NCBI RefSeq assembly: GCF_900104335.1
Contig: NZ_FMXT01000003.1
Span: 1 to 64,000 of the forward strand
Length of the DNA: 64,000 bases
From: Pseudobutyrivibrio sp. YE44
GTDB lineage: Bacteria > Bacillota > Clostridia > Lachnospirales > Lachnospiraceae
Reading direction: 5' to 3'
Position numbers and translations under genes: made by a program. This document shows, piece by piece, positions 1-8,791 of this stretch (position 1 is the first letter of the stretch; each line of letters starts with the position of its first letter). The notes under the pieces were generated by a model, which ran no database searches, had not been told where the DNA came from, and was given only the letters and a program-made list of their open reading frames with translations.

Positions 1-1
1 T

Positions 2-75
2 GGCCTCATGGCTCAGTTGGTTAGAGCGCCGCCCTGTCACGGCGGAGGTCGAGGGTTCAAGTCCCTCTGGGGTCG
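2..75 (+). tRNA. tRNA-Asp (GTC)
   Basis: A cloverleaf folds with a 7-bp acceptor (2-8 with 68-74), a five-pair anticodon stem (29-33 with 41-45) and anticodon GTC at 36-38. The GGTTCAA T-loop motif is present. CCA is not encoded. First of five closely packed tRNA genes that probably share one transcript. Confidence 0.95.
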
Positions 76-96
76 TTTAAATTAAATTATCAGTTT

Positions 97-169
97 GGGA
101 TCTTAGCTCAGCTGGGAGAGCATCTGCCTTACAAGCAGAGGGTCACAGGTTCGAGCCCTGTAGGTCCCA
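97..169 (+). tRNA. tRNA-Val (TAC)
   Basis: The acceptor pairs 97-103 with 162-168. The anticodon stem TCTGC/GCAGA encloses the loop CTTACAA, giving anticodon TAC at 130-132. The GGTTCGAGCC T arm is intact. CCA is not encoded. Confidence 0.95.
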
Positions 170-200
170 TTTAATAGAATATAGTTATTGTTAATAATAT

Positions 201-282
201 GGGCGGTTTCCCGAGTGGCCAAAGGGGACAGACTGTAAATCTGCTGCAAATTGCTTCGGTGGTTCGAATCCACCACCGCCCA
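201..282 (+). tRNA. tRNA-Tyr (GTA)
   Basis: This is a type II tRNA of 82 nt with a long variable arm. The acceptor GGGCGGT pairs with ACCGCCC, the anticodon is GTA at 235-237, and the T arm contains GGTTCGAATCC. Tyr, Leu and Ser tRNAs have long variable arms, and the anticodon decides for Tyr. Confidence 0.95.
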
Positions 283-295
283 TCTTTTTTAATAT

Positions 296-369
296 CGCGG
301 GATGGAGCAGTCTGGAAGCTCGCCGGGCTCATAACCCGGAGGTCGGTGGTTCAAATCCATCTCCCGCAA
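296..369 (+). tRNA. initiator tRNA-fMet (CAT)
   Basis: The anticodon CAT is at 330-332. Two features mark it as the initiator rather than elongator Met: an unpaired C1/A72 at the end of the acceptor (C296 opposite A368), and three consecutive G:C pairs (GGG/CCC) next to the anticodon loop. The D arm also matches initiator tRNAs. Confidence 0.95.
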
Positions 370-375
370 CTACGT

Positions 376-448
<73 letters not shown>

Positions 449-462
449 CTATTTTTTTATCT

Positions 463-503
463 AAAACCCTTCAAAGTAGTTCTTTGAGGGGTTTTATTTT
501 TTT
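463..503 (+). terminator. rho-independent terminator of the tRNA cluster
   Basis: An inverted repeat of about 13 bp (463-476 with 482-495) with a short loop is followed by an ATTTTTTT tract. It closes the tRNA transcript. The stretch from here to the next start codon (504-786) is AT-rich; I see no further gene in it and no convincing promoter. Confidence 0.85.
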
Positions 504-786
504 CTCCTTTAGAGTTGAACAAGGCACTAAATATAATAATAAACAACAAATAGCTACTATCCTAAAGAGAAGTGTTAGTTTTTTGCCCTTATTTGGTAAA
601 AAAAGAGAGCGATAATTTGCATTTTATAGGAGATAATGCTAAAGTAAAGAAGATGGTTTTAAGAAACTATATAATATTTTAGAAATATCAAAAGAATATT
701 CAAATTATCTGATAATATTGCAGTAATAGTTGAAACGTGATACCATAGATTTGCACGCGCACATATGCGAGCAAAGGAGAGGTGTT

Positions 787-2211
787 ATGTTTATAGGTAG
801 AAAAAACGAATTAGAATTACTAAATGGTTTTTATGAGGGAAATAATGTTTCTGTTGCTGTAGTATCAGGTTCCATAGGGGTTGGTAAAACAACACTCCTT
901 CAGGAATTTATAAAAGATAAGAATGCCCTGTATTTTGAGGCCTATGAAACAACTGGAAAGCACCAGTTAGAAAGATTAGGCCAGCTTATGGATATAGAGG
1001 GATTAACTGCTACAGCATTCTGTGAAGAAATCACTAAGAGAGCAGCTGATGAAAAGCAGCTCATTGTCATTGATCAATATCCAAATTTTGTTAAGGCAGA
1101 TTCTGATTTTGATTATTTATTACATAGCTATGTGAAGAAACAGTGGAAGAATTTACCAGTTAAGATTATTCTTTGCTCTGATGCCTTTGTTCTTATTGAT
1201 AAATACGTTAAGGGCAAGAAAGCTATATGGAAAGCAGATATTAATCTAGATTTGGAAGTTAAGCCATTTGGATTCTATGATTCCTGTGAGTTTTTTGCTG
1301 ATGCAAGCCCTAGGGAAGCAGCATATCTTTATGGTATTACAGGCGGAATTCCTTACAACCTAGTTAGAGTTGCAAATCTATTGGGAGTACCAGGATTTGA
1401 GGAATATGGACTTTCAACAATCACAGAAGATAACAAACTTAAAGCTATCACAACAAAATTATTTTTAGATAAAAAAATGCAGCTTGGTCTTAATCCTGAA
1501 AAGGTTATGGCTACTGAGCTTAGAGAGCTAGCATATTATAACTATATGCTTGCAGCCCTAGCAAAGGGATTAAATCGTGTTAATCAGATTTCTGCTGAGG
1601 TTGAAAAGCCAAAGGATGTTGTTGTACCTTATCTTAATTCATTAATGTCAATTGGCATATGTACAAAGGATACAGCCATTACTGAGATAACTAATAGAAA
1701 GAAAACACGATACTCTATCGTAAGTACAAGTACATTATTTTGGTACAAGATGATTGTTCCAAACTACGATAGTTATGTTGCTGGTGATATAGAGGCACTT
1801 TGGGAGGCTGTAGAAAAATCCATGGATGAATATATGGAAACAGTATTCATCAAAATCTGTGGCGAGTACCTTGCAGACCAGAGCGATAAGAATCTCTTAC
1901 CATTCACAGTTGAGGAAATCGGTAACTGGTGGGTAAACGATGACGAAGCAGGAACAACAGATGGTTTCGATCTTGTTTCATTAGGGAAGTGTGAGGGCAA
2001 ATCTGCAACTATATTTGCTCAATGCTACTACAACCATGAACCTATAGAGGTTGCTCAGTTAAAGCTTCTTATTGAGAAGACAAAGCAGCTTCATAGACAG
2101 GGCGATGCATTCTATCTTGTGTTCTCAAACGCAGGATTCCATGAAAATGCTATTACCATTTCATCTGCTATTAAAAACATTATGCTTATTACGCTAGATG
2201 AGATGAGATAA
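787..2211 (+). CDS. AAA ATPase with C-terminal DUF234-type domain, nuclease site degenerate
   Basis: Predicted cytosolic P-loop ATPase of the COG1672/DUF234 type, 474 residues. Start chosen at the ATG after AAAGGAGAGG; an upstream in-frame ATG at 730 lacks such a site. Walker A is GSIGVGKTT (residues 28-36) and the Walker B-like strand is LIVIDQYP. The C-terminal third matches the DUF234 region (LPF..EIGNWW..., FDLVSLGK). Family members usually carry an EID...ECKW signature of a PD-(D/E)XK nuclease. Here the matching positions read GFD and AQCYY, so the E-x-K pair appears lost, leaving an ATPase with a dead nuclease fold. These genes are often of unknown function and sometimes associated with mobile DNA. 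It sits just after a tRNA cluster and 32 nt before transketolase. Confidence 0.8.
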   Translation: MFIGRKNELELLNGFYEGNNVSVAVVSGSIGVGKTTLLQEFIKDKNALYFEAYETTGKHQLERLGQLMDIEGLTATAFCEEITKRAADEKQLIVIDQYPNFVKADSDFDYLLHSYVKKQWKNLPVKIILCSDAFVLIDKYVKGKKAIWKADINLDLEVKPFGFYDSCEFFADASPREAAYLYGITGGIPYNLVRVANLLGVPGFEEYGLSTITEDNKLKAITTKLFLDKKMQLGLNPEKVMATELRELAYYNYMLAALAKGLNRVNQISAEVEKPKDVVVPYLNSLMSIGICTKDTAITEITNRKKTRYSIVSTSTLFWYKMIVPNYDSYVAGDIEALWEAVEKSMDEYMETVFIKICGEYLADQSDKNLLPFTVEEIGNWWVNDDEAGTTDGFDLVSLGKCEGKSATIFAQCYYNHEPIEVAQLKLLIEKTKQLHRQGDAFYLVFSNAGFHENAITISSAIKNIMLITLDEMR

Positions 2212-2243
2212 TAATGTGATTTACAAGTATTAGGAGGAGAAAA

Positions 2244-3068
2244 ATGACAAATCAAGAGCTTAAGAAAACAGCGATTGAAGTCCGCAAGGGCATCATTGAA
2301 GGTGTTCATGCTGCTAAGGCTGGACATCCAGGCGGATCATTATCAGCAACAGAGGTATTTACATACCTTTACTTTGAAGAGATGAATATTGATCCTAAGA
2401 ATCCAAAGAAGGCGGACAGAGATAGATTCGTGCTTTCTAAGGGACATACAGCACCAGGTCTTTATTCTACACTTGCACAGAGAGGCTTCTTCCCAGTTGA
2501 GGATTTAAAGGGTCTCCGTAGCATTGGTTCACACCTTCAGGGACATCCATGTGTACAGCATACACCAGGTATTGATGCTTCATCAGGTTCACTTGGACAG
2601 GGCATTTCTGTTGCAGTTGGTATGGCTCTTTCAGCTAAGCTTTCAAATGAAAGCTATAGAGTATATACACTTCTTGGAGATGGTGAGATTCAGGAAGGTC
2701 AGGTATGGGAAGCAGCTATGTTTGCTGCAGCTAAGAATCTTGATAATCTTTGCGTAATCGTAGATAACAATGGTCTTCAGATTGACGGACGTATCGAGGA
2801 CGTAAACAGCCCATATCCTATCCCAGACAAGTTTAGAGCATTCAATTTCCATGTTGTAGAAGTAGCAGATGGAAATGATTTTGAACAGCTCAGAGCTGCT
2901 TTTAAAGAGGCTAGAGAGACAAAGGGACAGCCTACAGCAATTGTTATGAAGACAGTAAAGGGCAAGGGTGTATCCTTCATGGAGAATCAGGTAGGATGGC
3001 ACGGAAAAGCTCCTAACGATGAGGAATATGCAATTGCTATGGAAGAATTGGGAAAGGCTGGTGAGTAA
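2244..3068 (+). CDS. transketolase, N-terminal (TPP-binding) subunit
   Basis: First half of a split transketolase, 274 residues, acting with the next gene in the non-oxidative pentose phosphate pathway to move two-carbon ketol units between sugar phosphates. It shows the pyrophosphate-side TPP motif GDGEIQEGQ...NN (residues 145-176), the HPGGSLS loop (28-34) and SKGHTAPGLY (65-74), typical of this half. A strong AGGAGGAG site precedes the ATG. Two nucleotides separate its stop from the partner gene, so the subunits are co-translated. Two-gene transketolases are usual in Clostridia and archaea. Confidence 0.95.
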   Translation: MTNQELKKTAIEVRKGIIEGVHAAKAGHPGGSLSATEVFTYLYFEEMNIDPKNPKKADRDRFVLSKGHTAPGLYSTLAQRGFFPVEDLKGLRSIGSHLQGHPCVQHTPGIDASSGSLGQGISVAVGMALSAKLSNESYRVYTLLGDGEIQEGQVWEAAMFAAAKNLDNLCVIVDNNGLQIDGRIEDVNSPYPIPDKFRAFNFHVVEVADGNDFEQLRAAFKEARETKGQPTAIVMKTVKGKGVSFMENQVGWHGKAPNDEEYAIAMEELGKAGE

Positions 3069-3070
3069 GA

Positions 3071-4009
3071 ATGGCAGACGTTAAGAAAATCGCAACTCGT
3101 GAGAGCTACGGTAACGCTCTCGTTGCTTTAGGTGAGAAATATGATAATGTTGTAGTTTTAGATGCAGACCTTGCAGAAGCTACAAAGACAGGTATCTTTA
3201 AGAAAGCTTTCCCAGAACGCCATATTGATTGTGGTATCGCAGAGTCAAACATGGTTGGTATCGCTGCTGGTATTGCTAGCACAGGAAAGGTTCCATTCTG
3301 CAGCTCATTTGCTATGTTTGCTGCAGGAAGAGCTTTTGAGCAGGTTCGTAACTCAGTAGGTTATCCACACCTTAATGTAAAGATTGGTGCTACACACGCA
3401 GGTATTTCAGTAGGTGAAGATGGTGCTTCACATCAGTGTAACGAGGATATCGCTCTTATGCGTACAATCCCAGGTATGACAATCATCAACCCTTCAGATG
3501 ATGTTGAGGCTAAGGCTGCTGTAGAGGCTGCTTACAAGATGGACGGCCCAGTTTATCTTAGATTTGGACGTCTTGCAGTACCTGTAATCAATGATAATCC
3601 AGATTACAAGTTTGAAATTGGTAAGGGTGTTGTTCTTAAGGAAGGCAAGGACCTCACAATCATCGCTACAGGTCTTGAGGTTAATGAGTCTCTTGAGGCT
3701 GCTAAGAAGCTTGCTGAAGATGGTATTGATGCAGAGGTAATCAACATCCACACAATCAAGCCTATCGATGCAGACCTTATTGTAAAGAGCGCATCAAAGA
3801 CAGGTAAGGTTATTACTGTTGAAGAGCATTCAGTTATCGGTGGTCTTGGTGGAGCAGTAGCAGAGGTTCTTTCAGAGAAGTGCCCAACAAAGATGCTTCG
3901 CATCGGCGTAAAGGATACTTTCGGAGAGTCAGGCCCAGCTGTAAAGCTTCTTGAGAAGTACGAGCTTGATGCTGCAGGAATCTACAAGCAGATTAAATCA
4001 TTTATCTAA
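3071..4009 (+). CDS. transketolase, C-terminal subunit
   Basis: Second half of the split transketolase (312 residues), holding the pyrimidine-binding and C-terminal domains. The IAESNM motif has the conserved Glu at residue 58, which activates TPP in this superfamily; EEHSVIGGLGG marks the C-terminal domain. It starts 2 nt after the partner's stop, with GGTGAGTAAG upstream acting as a weak ribosome binding site, suggesting coupling. A terminator follows. DXP synthase and pyruvate dehydrogenase beta share this fold, but the adjacent N-terminal subunit and lengths fit transketolase. Confidence 0.95.
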   Translation: MADVKKIATRESYGNALVALGEKYDNVVVLDADLAEATKTGIFKKAFPERHIDCGIAESNMVGIAAGIASTGKVPFCSSFAMFAAGRAFEQVRNSVGYPHLNVKIGATHAGISVGEDGASHQCNEDIALMRTIPGMTIINPSDDVEAKAAVEAAYKMDGPVYLRFGRLAVPVINDNPDYKFEIGKGVVLKEGKDLTIIATGLEVNESLEAAKKLAEDGIDAEVINIHTIKPIDADLIVKSASKTGKVITVEEHSVIGGLGGAVAEVLSEKCPTKMLRIGVKDTFGESGPAVKLLEKYELDAAGIYKQIKSFI

Positions 4010-4030
4010 TCGTATTCGTAAAGAAAAAGT

Positions 4031-4064
4031 AAGCCAACTCACATTACAGTGGGTTGGCTTTTTT
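4031..4064 (+). terminator. terminator after transketolase
   Basis: A 12-bp stem (4031-4042 with 4049-4060) with loop ATTACA is followed by a T tract. On the minus strand the stem is followed by ACTTTTTCTTT, so it may also end galM transcription from the other side. Confidence 0.9.
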
Positions 4065-4070
4065 GATGAA

Positions 4071-4153
4071 CTGGTAGGAAACAAGCTCTTAGATTTCTTT
4101 AGCGAATCGTGTTAGATGAGCGGAGAAATACTAAGGCTTGTTGCCGTGACCAG
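4071..4153 (-). repeat. structured intergenic element, copy A
   Basis: An 83-nt imperfect palindrome ending in CTGGT/ACCAG. On the minus strand it reads CAAGC-CTTAG-T-ATTTCT ... AGAAAT-CTAAG-A-GCTTG, a long stem with a single bulged A. The same layout occurs at 13815-13907 and 62433-62526. It lies 13 nt downstream of galM in galM's orientation and after the transketolase terminator. No T tract follows, so it is not a plain terminator. Function unknown. Confidence 0.75.
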
Positions 4154-4166
4154 TGGGTTATAAAAT

Positions 4167-5201
4167 TTATACAAACTTATATATTGTAGTTGAGTGTACT
4201 TTTTCACCAGCGTGTGCTATAGGCTGAGTGAAGCTTGGTACGTTTATTGCATTTGGGAAGAACTGTGACTCAAAGCATACACCGTAGCGCTTGTCATAAG
4301 GGAAATCACCTTTGCCGATGTGTGATGAATCAAGATAGTTGCCTGCATAGAGCTGCACGCCAGGTAAATCAGTGTAAACTTCCATCTTTCTTCCGCTCTC
4401 AGGATCTTCAAGTGTGCAAGATGGCTTGTCTAAAGTGTGATTGTTTAAGCAGTAATTGTGGTCGAAACCACCAGCCCAATTAAGCTGATCATAATCTGCC
4501 TCAGTGTCCTTGATAAGAGACTTTGGAGTAGTGAAATCCATTGGAGTTCCTTTAACTTCACGGCATTCACCATGTGGAATAGACTCTGAATCTGTGTGAG
4601 TATATCTATCAGCATCAATCCAAACAATATGATTCATAACTGAACCAGAGTCATGACCATTCAAATTAAAGTAGCTGTGATTAGTTGGGTTGAAGATTGT
4701 ATCAACATCTGAAACCCCGGAATATTCAAGCTTTATGGCATTGTCATCAGAAAGAGTATATGTGATTGTGATATCCATTTCTCCTGGGAATCCGCACTCC
4801 AAGTCTGCCTTATGACATGTAAATGTGATATGGCTATCATCTACAGATTCAACATCCCAGATACGCTTGTGCATAGGATTGAAACCAGAGTGAAGATTAT
4901 TCTTTCCATCATTAGCATCAAGCTTATATTCAACACCGTTAAGAGTGAACTTAGAATCACCGATACGATTGCCGTTAGGGCAGATGCAACATCCGAAACC
5001 AGGACTATTTACAAAGTAATCCTCAATTTTCTCATATCCTAAAACAACGTCTGAAAGGATACCATCCTTGTCTGGAACCCAAAGCTCCAGAAGGTTACAT
5101 CCATAATTCATGATTTTAGCCTGCATACCGTTTTTGTTTACGAGAGTGTAGGCGATAATGTCTTCGTTATTAGCAGTTACGCCAATTTTTTCTTTTTCCA
5201 C
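4167..5201 (-). CDS. galM: aldose 1-epimerase (galactose mutarotase)
   Basis: Interconverts alpha and beta anomers of aldohexoses such as galactose or glucose; cytosolic, 344 residues. Start chosen at a GTG preceded six bases upstream by GGGAGG; the open frame extends 38 codons further without a ribosome binding site. Family signatures seen are NPTNHSYFNLNGH (with the catalytic-type His), AGGFDHNYCL and, near the end, VCFESQFFPNAIN, whose Glu is the expected general base. It is a single gene convergent with transketolase, with its own promoter. Substrate preference cannot be read from the sequence. Confidence 0.93.
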   Translation of the reverse strand: MEKEKIGVTANNEDIIAYTLVNKNGMQAKIMNYGCNLLELWVPDKDGILSDVVLGYEKIEDYFVNSPGFGCCICPNGNRIGDSKFTLNGVEYKLDANDGKNNLHSGFNPMHKRIWDVESVDDSHITFTCHKADLECGFPGEMDITITYTLSDDNAIKLEYSGVSDVDTIFNPTNHSYFNLNGHDSGSVMNHIVWIDADRYTHTDSESIPHGECREVKGTPMDFTTPKSLIKDTEADYDQLNWAGGFDHNYCLNNHTLDKPSCTLEDPESGRKMEVYTDLPGVQLYAGNYLDSSHIGKGDFPYDKRYGVCFESQFFPNAINVPSFTQPIAHAGEKVHSTTIYKFV

Positions 5202-5272
5202 GATAAACCTCCCTAATAGATATAATAATACGCCCCAAAAATAAATAGTTTGGGACTTTAAACCTAAGAAAT

Positions 5273-5302
5273 ATAATACTTGTCTATACTTGTAAATACA
5301 AG
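5273..5302 (-). promoter_or_regulatory. galM promoter with overlapping palindrome
   Basis: On the minus strand TTGTAT (-35, 5296-5301) and TATTAT (-10, 5273-5278) are 17 bp apart. The -35 box sits inside the palindrome CTTGTAAATACAAG (5289-5302), and a further CTTGT lies at 5279-5283. This looks like a repressor site over the promoter; the regulator is unknown. Confidence 0.55.
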
Positions 5303-5466
5303 AAGTAGAGAACAATTACATAAATTTTCAAATCAAATACGTAAAGGATATGACATTTTTGAGCGGATTATGAATTATTAGAATAAAAAGTGGATAGTAA
5401 TAATGATTATGAAAATTATGGTTGTTACAAGATATGTATATAATTTGAAGATTGTGTGGAGAAAAA

Positions 5467-7737
5467 GTGGCTTGTATTGTAGAGAAAACCCCAAATGTTT
5501 ACAATGAAGTTATGAGTGGAACTGCGCAAACAATTAAGGCGCGAGATAAAAAACTCATGCGCCTGATAAGAATTCAAATATTGCTGCTACTCATTGTTAT
5601 TGCAGGCGTTTCTATTTATTATTTGAGTGGCTATGGAGCGAAGGTTTCCCAGTTAAAAACGGAAGCTTTTACTATAGTGCGGCGTTCTAGTCCTGAAACC
5701 TTTAGACAAATTGAGACAAGCGTTGTCTATGATGACCATGGAGATACTATATCTGTGCTTAAGGGTGAGAAGGATGTCTATTATGTTCCTTTTGAGGAAA
5801 TTCCTACATATGTTACCCAAGCGATTATTTCAATAGAAGATAAAAAGTTTTATCAGCACAATGGTGTTGATTATAAGGCCATAGCTAGAGCTATGTATGC
5901 GATGATTCGAAAGAAGGAAATCACCCAAGGTGGTAGTACCATTACACAGCAGCTAGCCAGAACCATCTTCCTTACAAACGAGAAAACCTGGCAGCGAAAG
6001 GTAGAGGAGATTTATATAGCTTCTGAGATGGAGAAAAAATATTCTAAGGACCAAATCTTAGAATTCTATTTAAATAATATATATTTTGCTAATGGATATT
6101 ACGGTATAAAGGCAGCAGCAAAAGGGTATTTTAGCAAAGATTTGGGAGAGTTGTCTTTATCACAGATATGTTTCCTGCTGGCAATCCCAAATAGTCCTAC
6201 ATATTATGACCCTGTTGCAAATCCGGAGAATACAATAAAAAGACGAAATCTAATCTTGAAGGCCATGTTGGATGACGGCGTAATCAGCAGTTCCACCTAT
6301 AAGAGTGCAATTGCTGAAGAGATAACTCTTACAAGAACAAGTGGAACTAAAAATAATTATGTAGAAACTTATATATACTACTGCGCTACCAGGGCCTTGA
6401 TGGAGGTTAACGGCTTCGAATTTCAAACAGATTTTACTACTGATAAAGGAAAAGCAGGTTACGAGAAGGCTTATGAGGAAGCCTATAATCAATGGAATCA
6501 AAGTTTATTTACATCAGGCTATAGAATTTACACAACTATAGATTTGGATTTGCAGAAGCAGCTACAGGAAGTGATAGATACAAATCTAGAGGAGTTTACA
6601 GATGTGAATGAGGAGGGAATCTATGCCCTTCAGGGAGCAGCTGTAACCATTGATAATAAAACAGGTAAGGTAGTTGCTATTGTAGGAGGTAGAAGCCAAG
6701 AGGTAACAGGATACACTTTAAATAGAGCCTTCCAAAGCTTCAGACAGCCTGGAAGCTCCATTAAACCTCTCATAGTTTATACTCCATCCTTGGAACGAGG
6801 ATACACACCAGAAACAGTAGTAATAGATGAAAAGCTGGAGGAAGGACCTGAAAATGCAGGTGGAGCCTACTCTGGGGAGATTACTTTACGGGAAGCAGTT
6901 GCAAAATCAAAGAACACTATAGCATGGCAACTGTATGAAGAACTAACACCAAAAACGGGAATGGAATACCTGAAGAAAATGGGATTTTCTCATATTGAAA
7001 AGGATGATTATGGAATGGCAGCTTGCCTTGGTGGGTTCACAATAGGCGTGAGTCCGCTTGAAATGGCAAAGGGATACGAAACTCTTTACAACGATGGTTA
7101 TATGAGAAATCCTACTTGCATTGAAAAAATAACTGATGCAAAGGGTGAGGTAATATACGAAAAAGAAGAAGAGGAAATTGAAGTTTATCAAGAAAATGCT
7201 GCACGAACGATGACAGATATGCTACAATCTGTATTGACTGACGGTACAGCTAAGGGTATAAACCTTGGTGAAATGCCGGCCTGTGGCAAAACAGGCACAA
7301 CAAATAGTAATAGAGACGGATGGTTTGTTGGATACACCAGCTACTACACCACCAGTGTGTGGGTTGGATATGATCTTCCAAAGCAGGTGCCAGGGCTTAC
7401 TGGCTCATCATATCCTGCAAAGATATGGCAGGAATACATGCTGAAAGCCCATGAAGGCCTTACTCCTGTTCCATTTAAAAAGCCGATAGAATATATTGGC
7501 ACAGAGGAGCAACAGGAGGAAGTTGAAGACCTTGAAGAGGGCGACGAGGAAGAGCTAGAGGACGAAGATTATGGGGTCTTCGACGAGGAAAACCCAGGTG
7601 AAGAAGTTGAGGAGGAACCACAGGAGGAGCAACCATCCTACAGAGTTATTACGCAAACCTTCGATGGAACCTCGGTTCCAGCGGGAGCAATACCTGATAA
7701 TGCAACAGATATTGAAATTACTACCACAACAGAATAG
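5467..7737 (+). CDS. class A penicillin-binding protein (glycosyltransferase/transpeptidase)
   Basis: Bifunctional peptidoglycan synthase, 756 residues from a GTG preceded by GGAGAAAAA (a TTG five codons upstream is the alternative). A single membrane segment spans about residues 34-55. The GT51 domain follows: SIEDKKFYQHNGVD with the catalytic Glu near 124, then QGGSTITQQLARTIFL and EFYLNNIYF. The transpeptidase domain has SSIK (catalytic Ser 430), SKN (481) and KTGT (608). After about residue 680 comes a very acidic Glu-rich tail ending in a short threonine-rich segment, presumably disordered outside the cell. The length fits PBP1a/PonA. A glucokinase gene follows 24 nt later and probably shares the transcript. 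Confidence 0.95.
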   Translation: MACIVEKTPNVYNEVMSGTAQTIKARDKKLMRLIRIQILLLLIVIAGVSIYYLSGYGAKVSQLKTEAFTIVRRSSPETFRQIETSVVYDDHGDTISVLKGEKDVYYVPFEEIPTYVTQAIISIEDKKFYQHNGVDYKAIARAMYAMIRKKEITQGGSTITQQLARTIFLTNEKTWQRKVEEIYIASEMEKKYSKDQILEFYLNNIYFANGYYGIKAAAKGYFSKDLGELSLSQICFLLAIPNSPTYYDPVANPENTIKRRNLILKAMLDDGVISSSTYKSAIAEEITLTRTSGTKNNYVETYIYYCATRALMEVNGFEFQTDFTTDKGKAGYEKAYEEAYNQWNQSLFTSGYRIYTTIDLDLQKQLQEVIDTNLEEFTDVNEEGIYALQGAAVTIDNKTGKVVAIVGGRSQEVTGYTLNRAFQSFRQPGSSIKPLIVYTPSLERGYTPETVVIDEKLEEGPENAGGAYSGEITLREAVAKSKNTIAWQLYEELTPKTGMEYLKKMGFSHIEKDDYGMAACLGGFTIGVSPLEMAKGYETLYNDGYMRNPTCIEKITDAKGEVIYEKEEEEIEVYQENAARTMTDMLQSVLTDGTAKGINLGEMPACGKTGTTNSNRDGWFVGYTSYYTTSVWVGYDLPKQVPGLTGSSYPAKIWQEYMLKAHEGLTPVPFKKPIEYIGTEEQQEEVEDLEEGDEEELEDEDYGVFDEENPGEEVEEEPQEEQPSYRVITQTFDGTSVPAGAIPDNATDIEITTTTE

Positions 7738-7761
7738 GAATGTGAAAGGGAGAGTTTTAAA

Positions 7762-8700
7762 ATGGCAAAGTATGGATTTGGCCTTGATTTAGGCGGAACA
7801 ACTTGCAAATGTGGTTTGTTTACCACAGAAGGAGAGCTTCTCGACAAGTGGGAAGTTCCAACAGATACTTCTAACGGAGGTGTTAATATTCTTAAGAATT
7901 TAGCACAGGCTGTTAGAGATAAAATGTCAGAGAAGAACATCGCTGATGAGGATATTTGGGGCGTTGGAATCGGTATTCCAGGACCAGTATCTGAGGATGG
8001 TGTTGTTAATCGTTGTGTAAACCTTGGATGGGGTGTATTCAACGTTGAAAAAGAATTTTCAGAGTGCCTTGGTGGTCTTAAGGTTAAGGCTGGTAACGAT
8101 GCAAACGTTGCAGCTCTTGGCGAGGCTTGGATGGGCGCAGCTAAAGAATATTCTAGCTCTGTAATGGTTACACTTGGTACTGGTGTTGGCGGCGGTGTTA
8201 TCATCAATGACGATATCATCAGCGGTTCAGCTGGTGCAGCAGGAGAGATTGGTCATATCAGAGTTAATTACACAGAGGAAATCTCTTGTGGATGTGGAAA
8301 TCAGGGATGTCTTGAGCAGTATTGCTCAGCTACTGGTATCGCTCGTCTTGCAAAGATTCGTCTTGCTCAGAACGAGGATGCAAGCTCACTTAGAACAGTA
8401 GAGACTCTTGATGCCAAGGCAGTATTTGACGAGGCTAAGAAGGGTGACGTTGTTGCTAAGGAAGTTGTTAAGAGAGCATGTGAGTACCTTGCACAGGGCT
8501 TACAGGTTATTTCATGCGTTGTAAACCCAGAGGCTTTCGTTATCGGCGGTGGTGTTTCTAAGGCAGGACAGTACCTTATCGATGAAGTAGAGTACAGATT
8601 TAATCAGATTGCCTTCCACGGCTGCAAGAACACAAAAATTACTCTTGCAACACTTGGAAATGATGCAGGAATCTATGGAGCTATGAAGCTCATTCTTTAA
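7762..8700 (+). CDS. glcK: ROK-family glucokinase
   Basis: ATP-dependent glucose kinase of the ROK family, 312 residues, cytosolic. The phosphate-binding GLDLGGTTCKCG motif lies near the N terminus and GTGVGGGVI in the second phosphate loop. The ROK zinc motif CGCGNQGC is at residues 176-183, followed by LEQYCS. No DNA-binding helix-turn-helix precedes the kinase domain, so this is a kinase rather than a NagC/XylR-type repressor. A GGGAGAG site precedes the ATG. N-acetylmannosamine or fructose kinases share the fold, but the length and motifs fit GlcK best. Confidence 0.88.
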   Translation: MAKYGFGLDLGGTTCKCGLFTTEGELLDKWEVPTDTSNGGVNILKNLAQAVRDKMSEKNIADEDIWGVGIGIPGPVSEDGVVNRCVNLGWGVFNVEKEFSECLGGLKVKAGNDANVAALGEAWMGAAKEYSSSVMVTLGTGVGGGVIINDDIISGSAGAAGEIGHIRVNYTEEISCGCGNQGCLEQYCSATGIARLAKIRLAQNEDASSLRTVETLDAKAVFDEAKKGDVVAKEVVKRACEYLAQGLQVISCVVNPEAFVIGGGVSKAGQYLIDEVEYRFNQIAFHGCKNTKITLATLGNDAGIYGAMKLIL

Positions 8701-8725
8701 TAGAAAACAGGAAGTTTGAACAATA

Positions 8726-8762
8726 AAAGAGCCAAGCTAGTTAATAGCTTGGCTCTTTATTT
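8726..8762. terminator. bidirectional terminator between glcK and the TetR gene
   Basis: A perfect 14-bp stem AAAGAGCCAAGCTA/TAGCTTGGCTCTTT with a short TTAA loop. It is flanked by an A-rich left side and CTTTAT on the right, so it can work for both convergent genes. Confidence 0.88.
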
Positions 8763-8791
8763 ACATATGTGGTTGAGCACAATTACATTGT

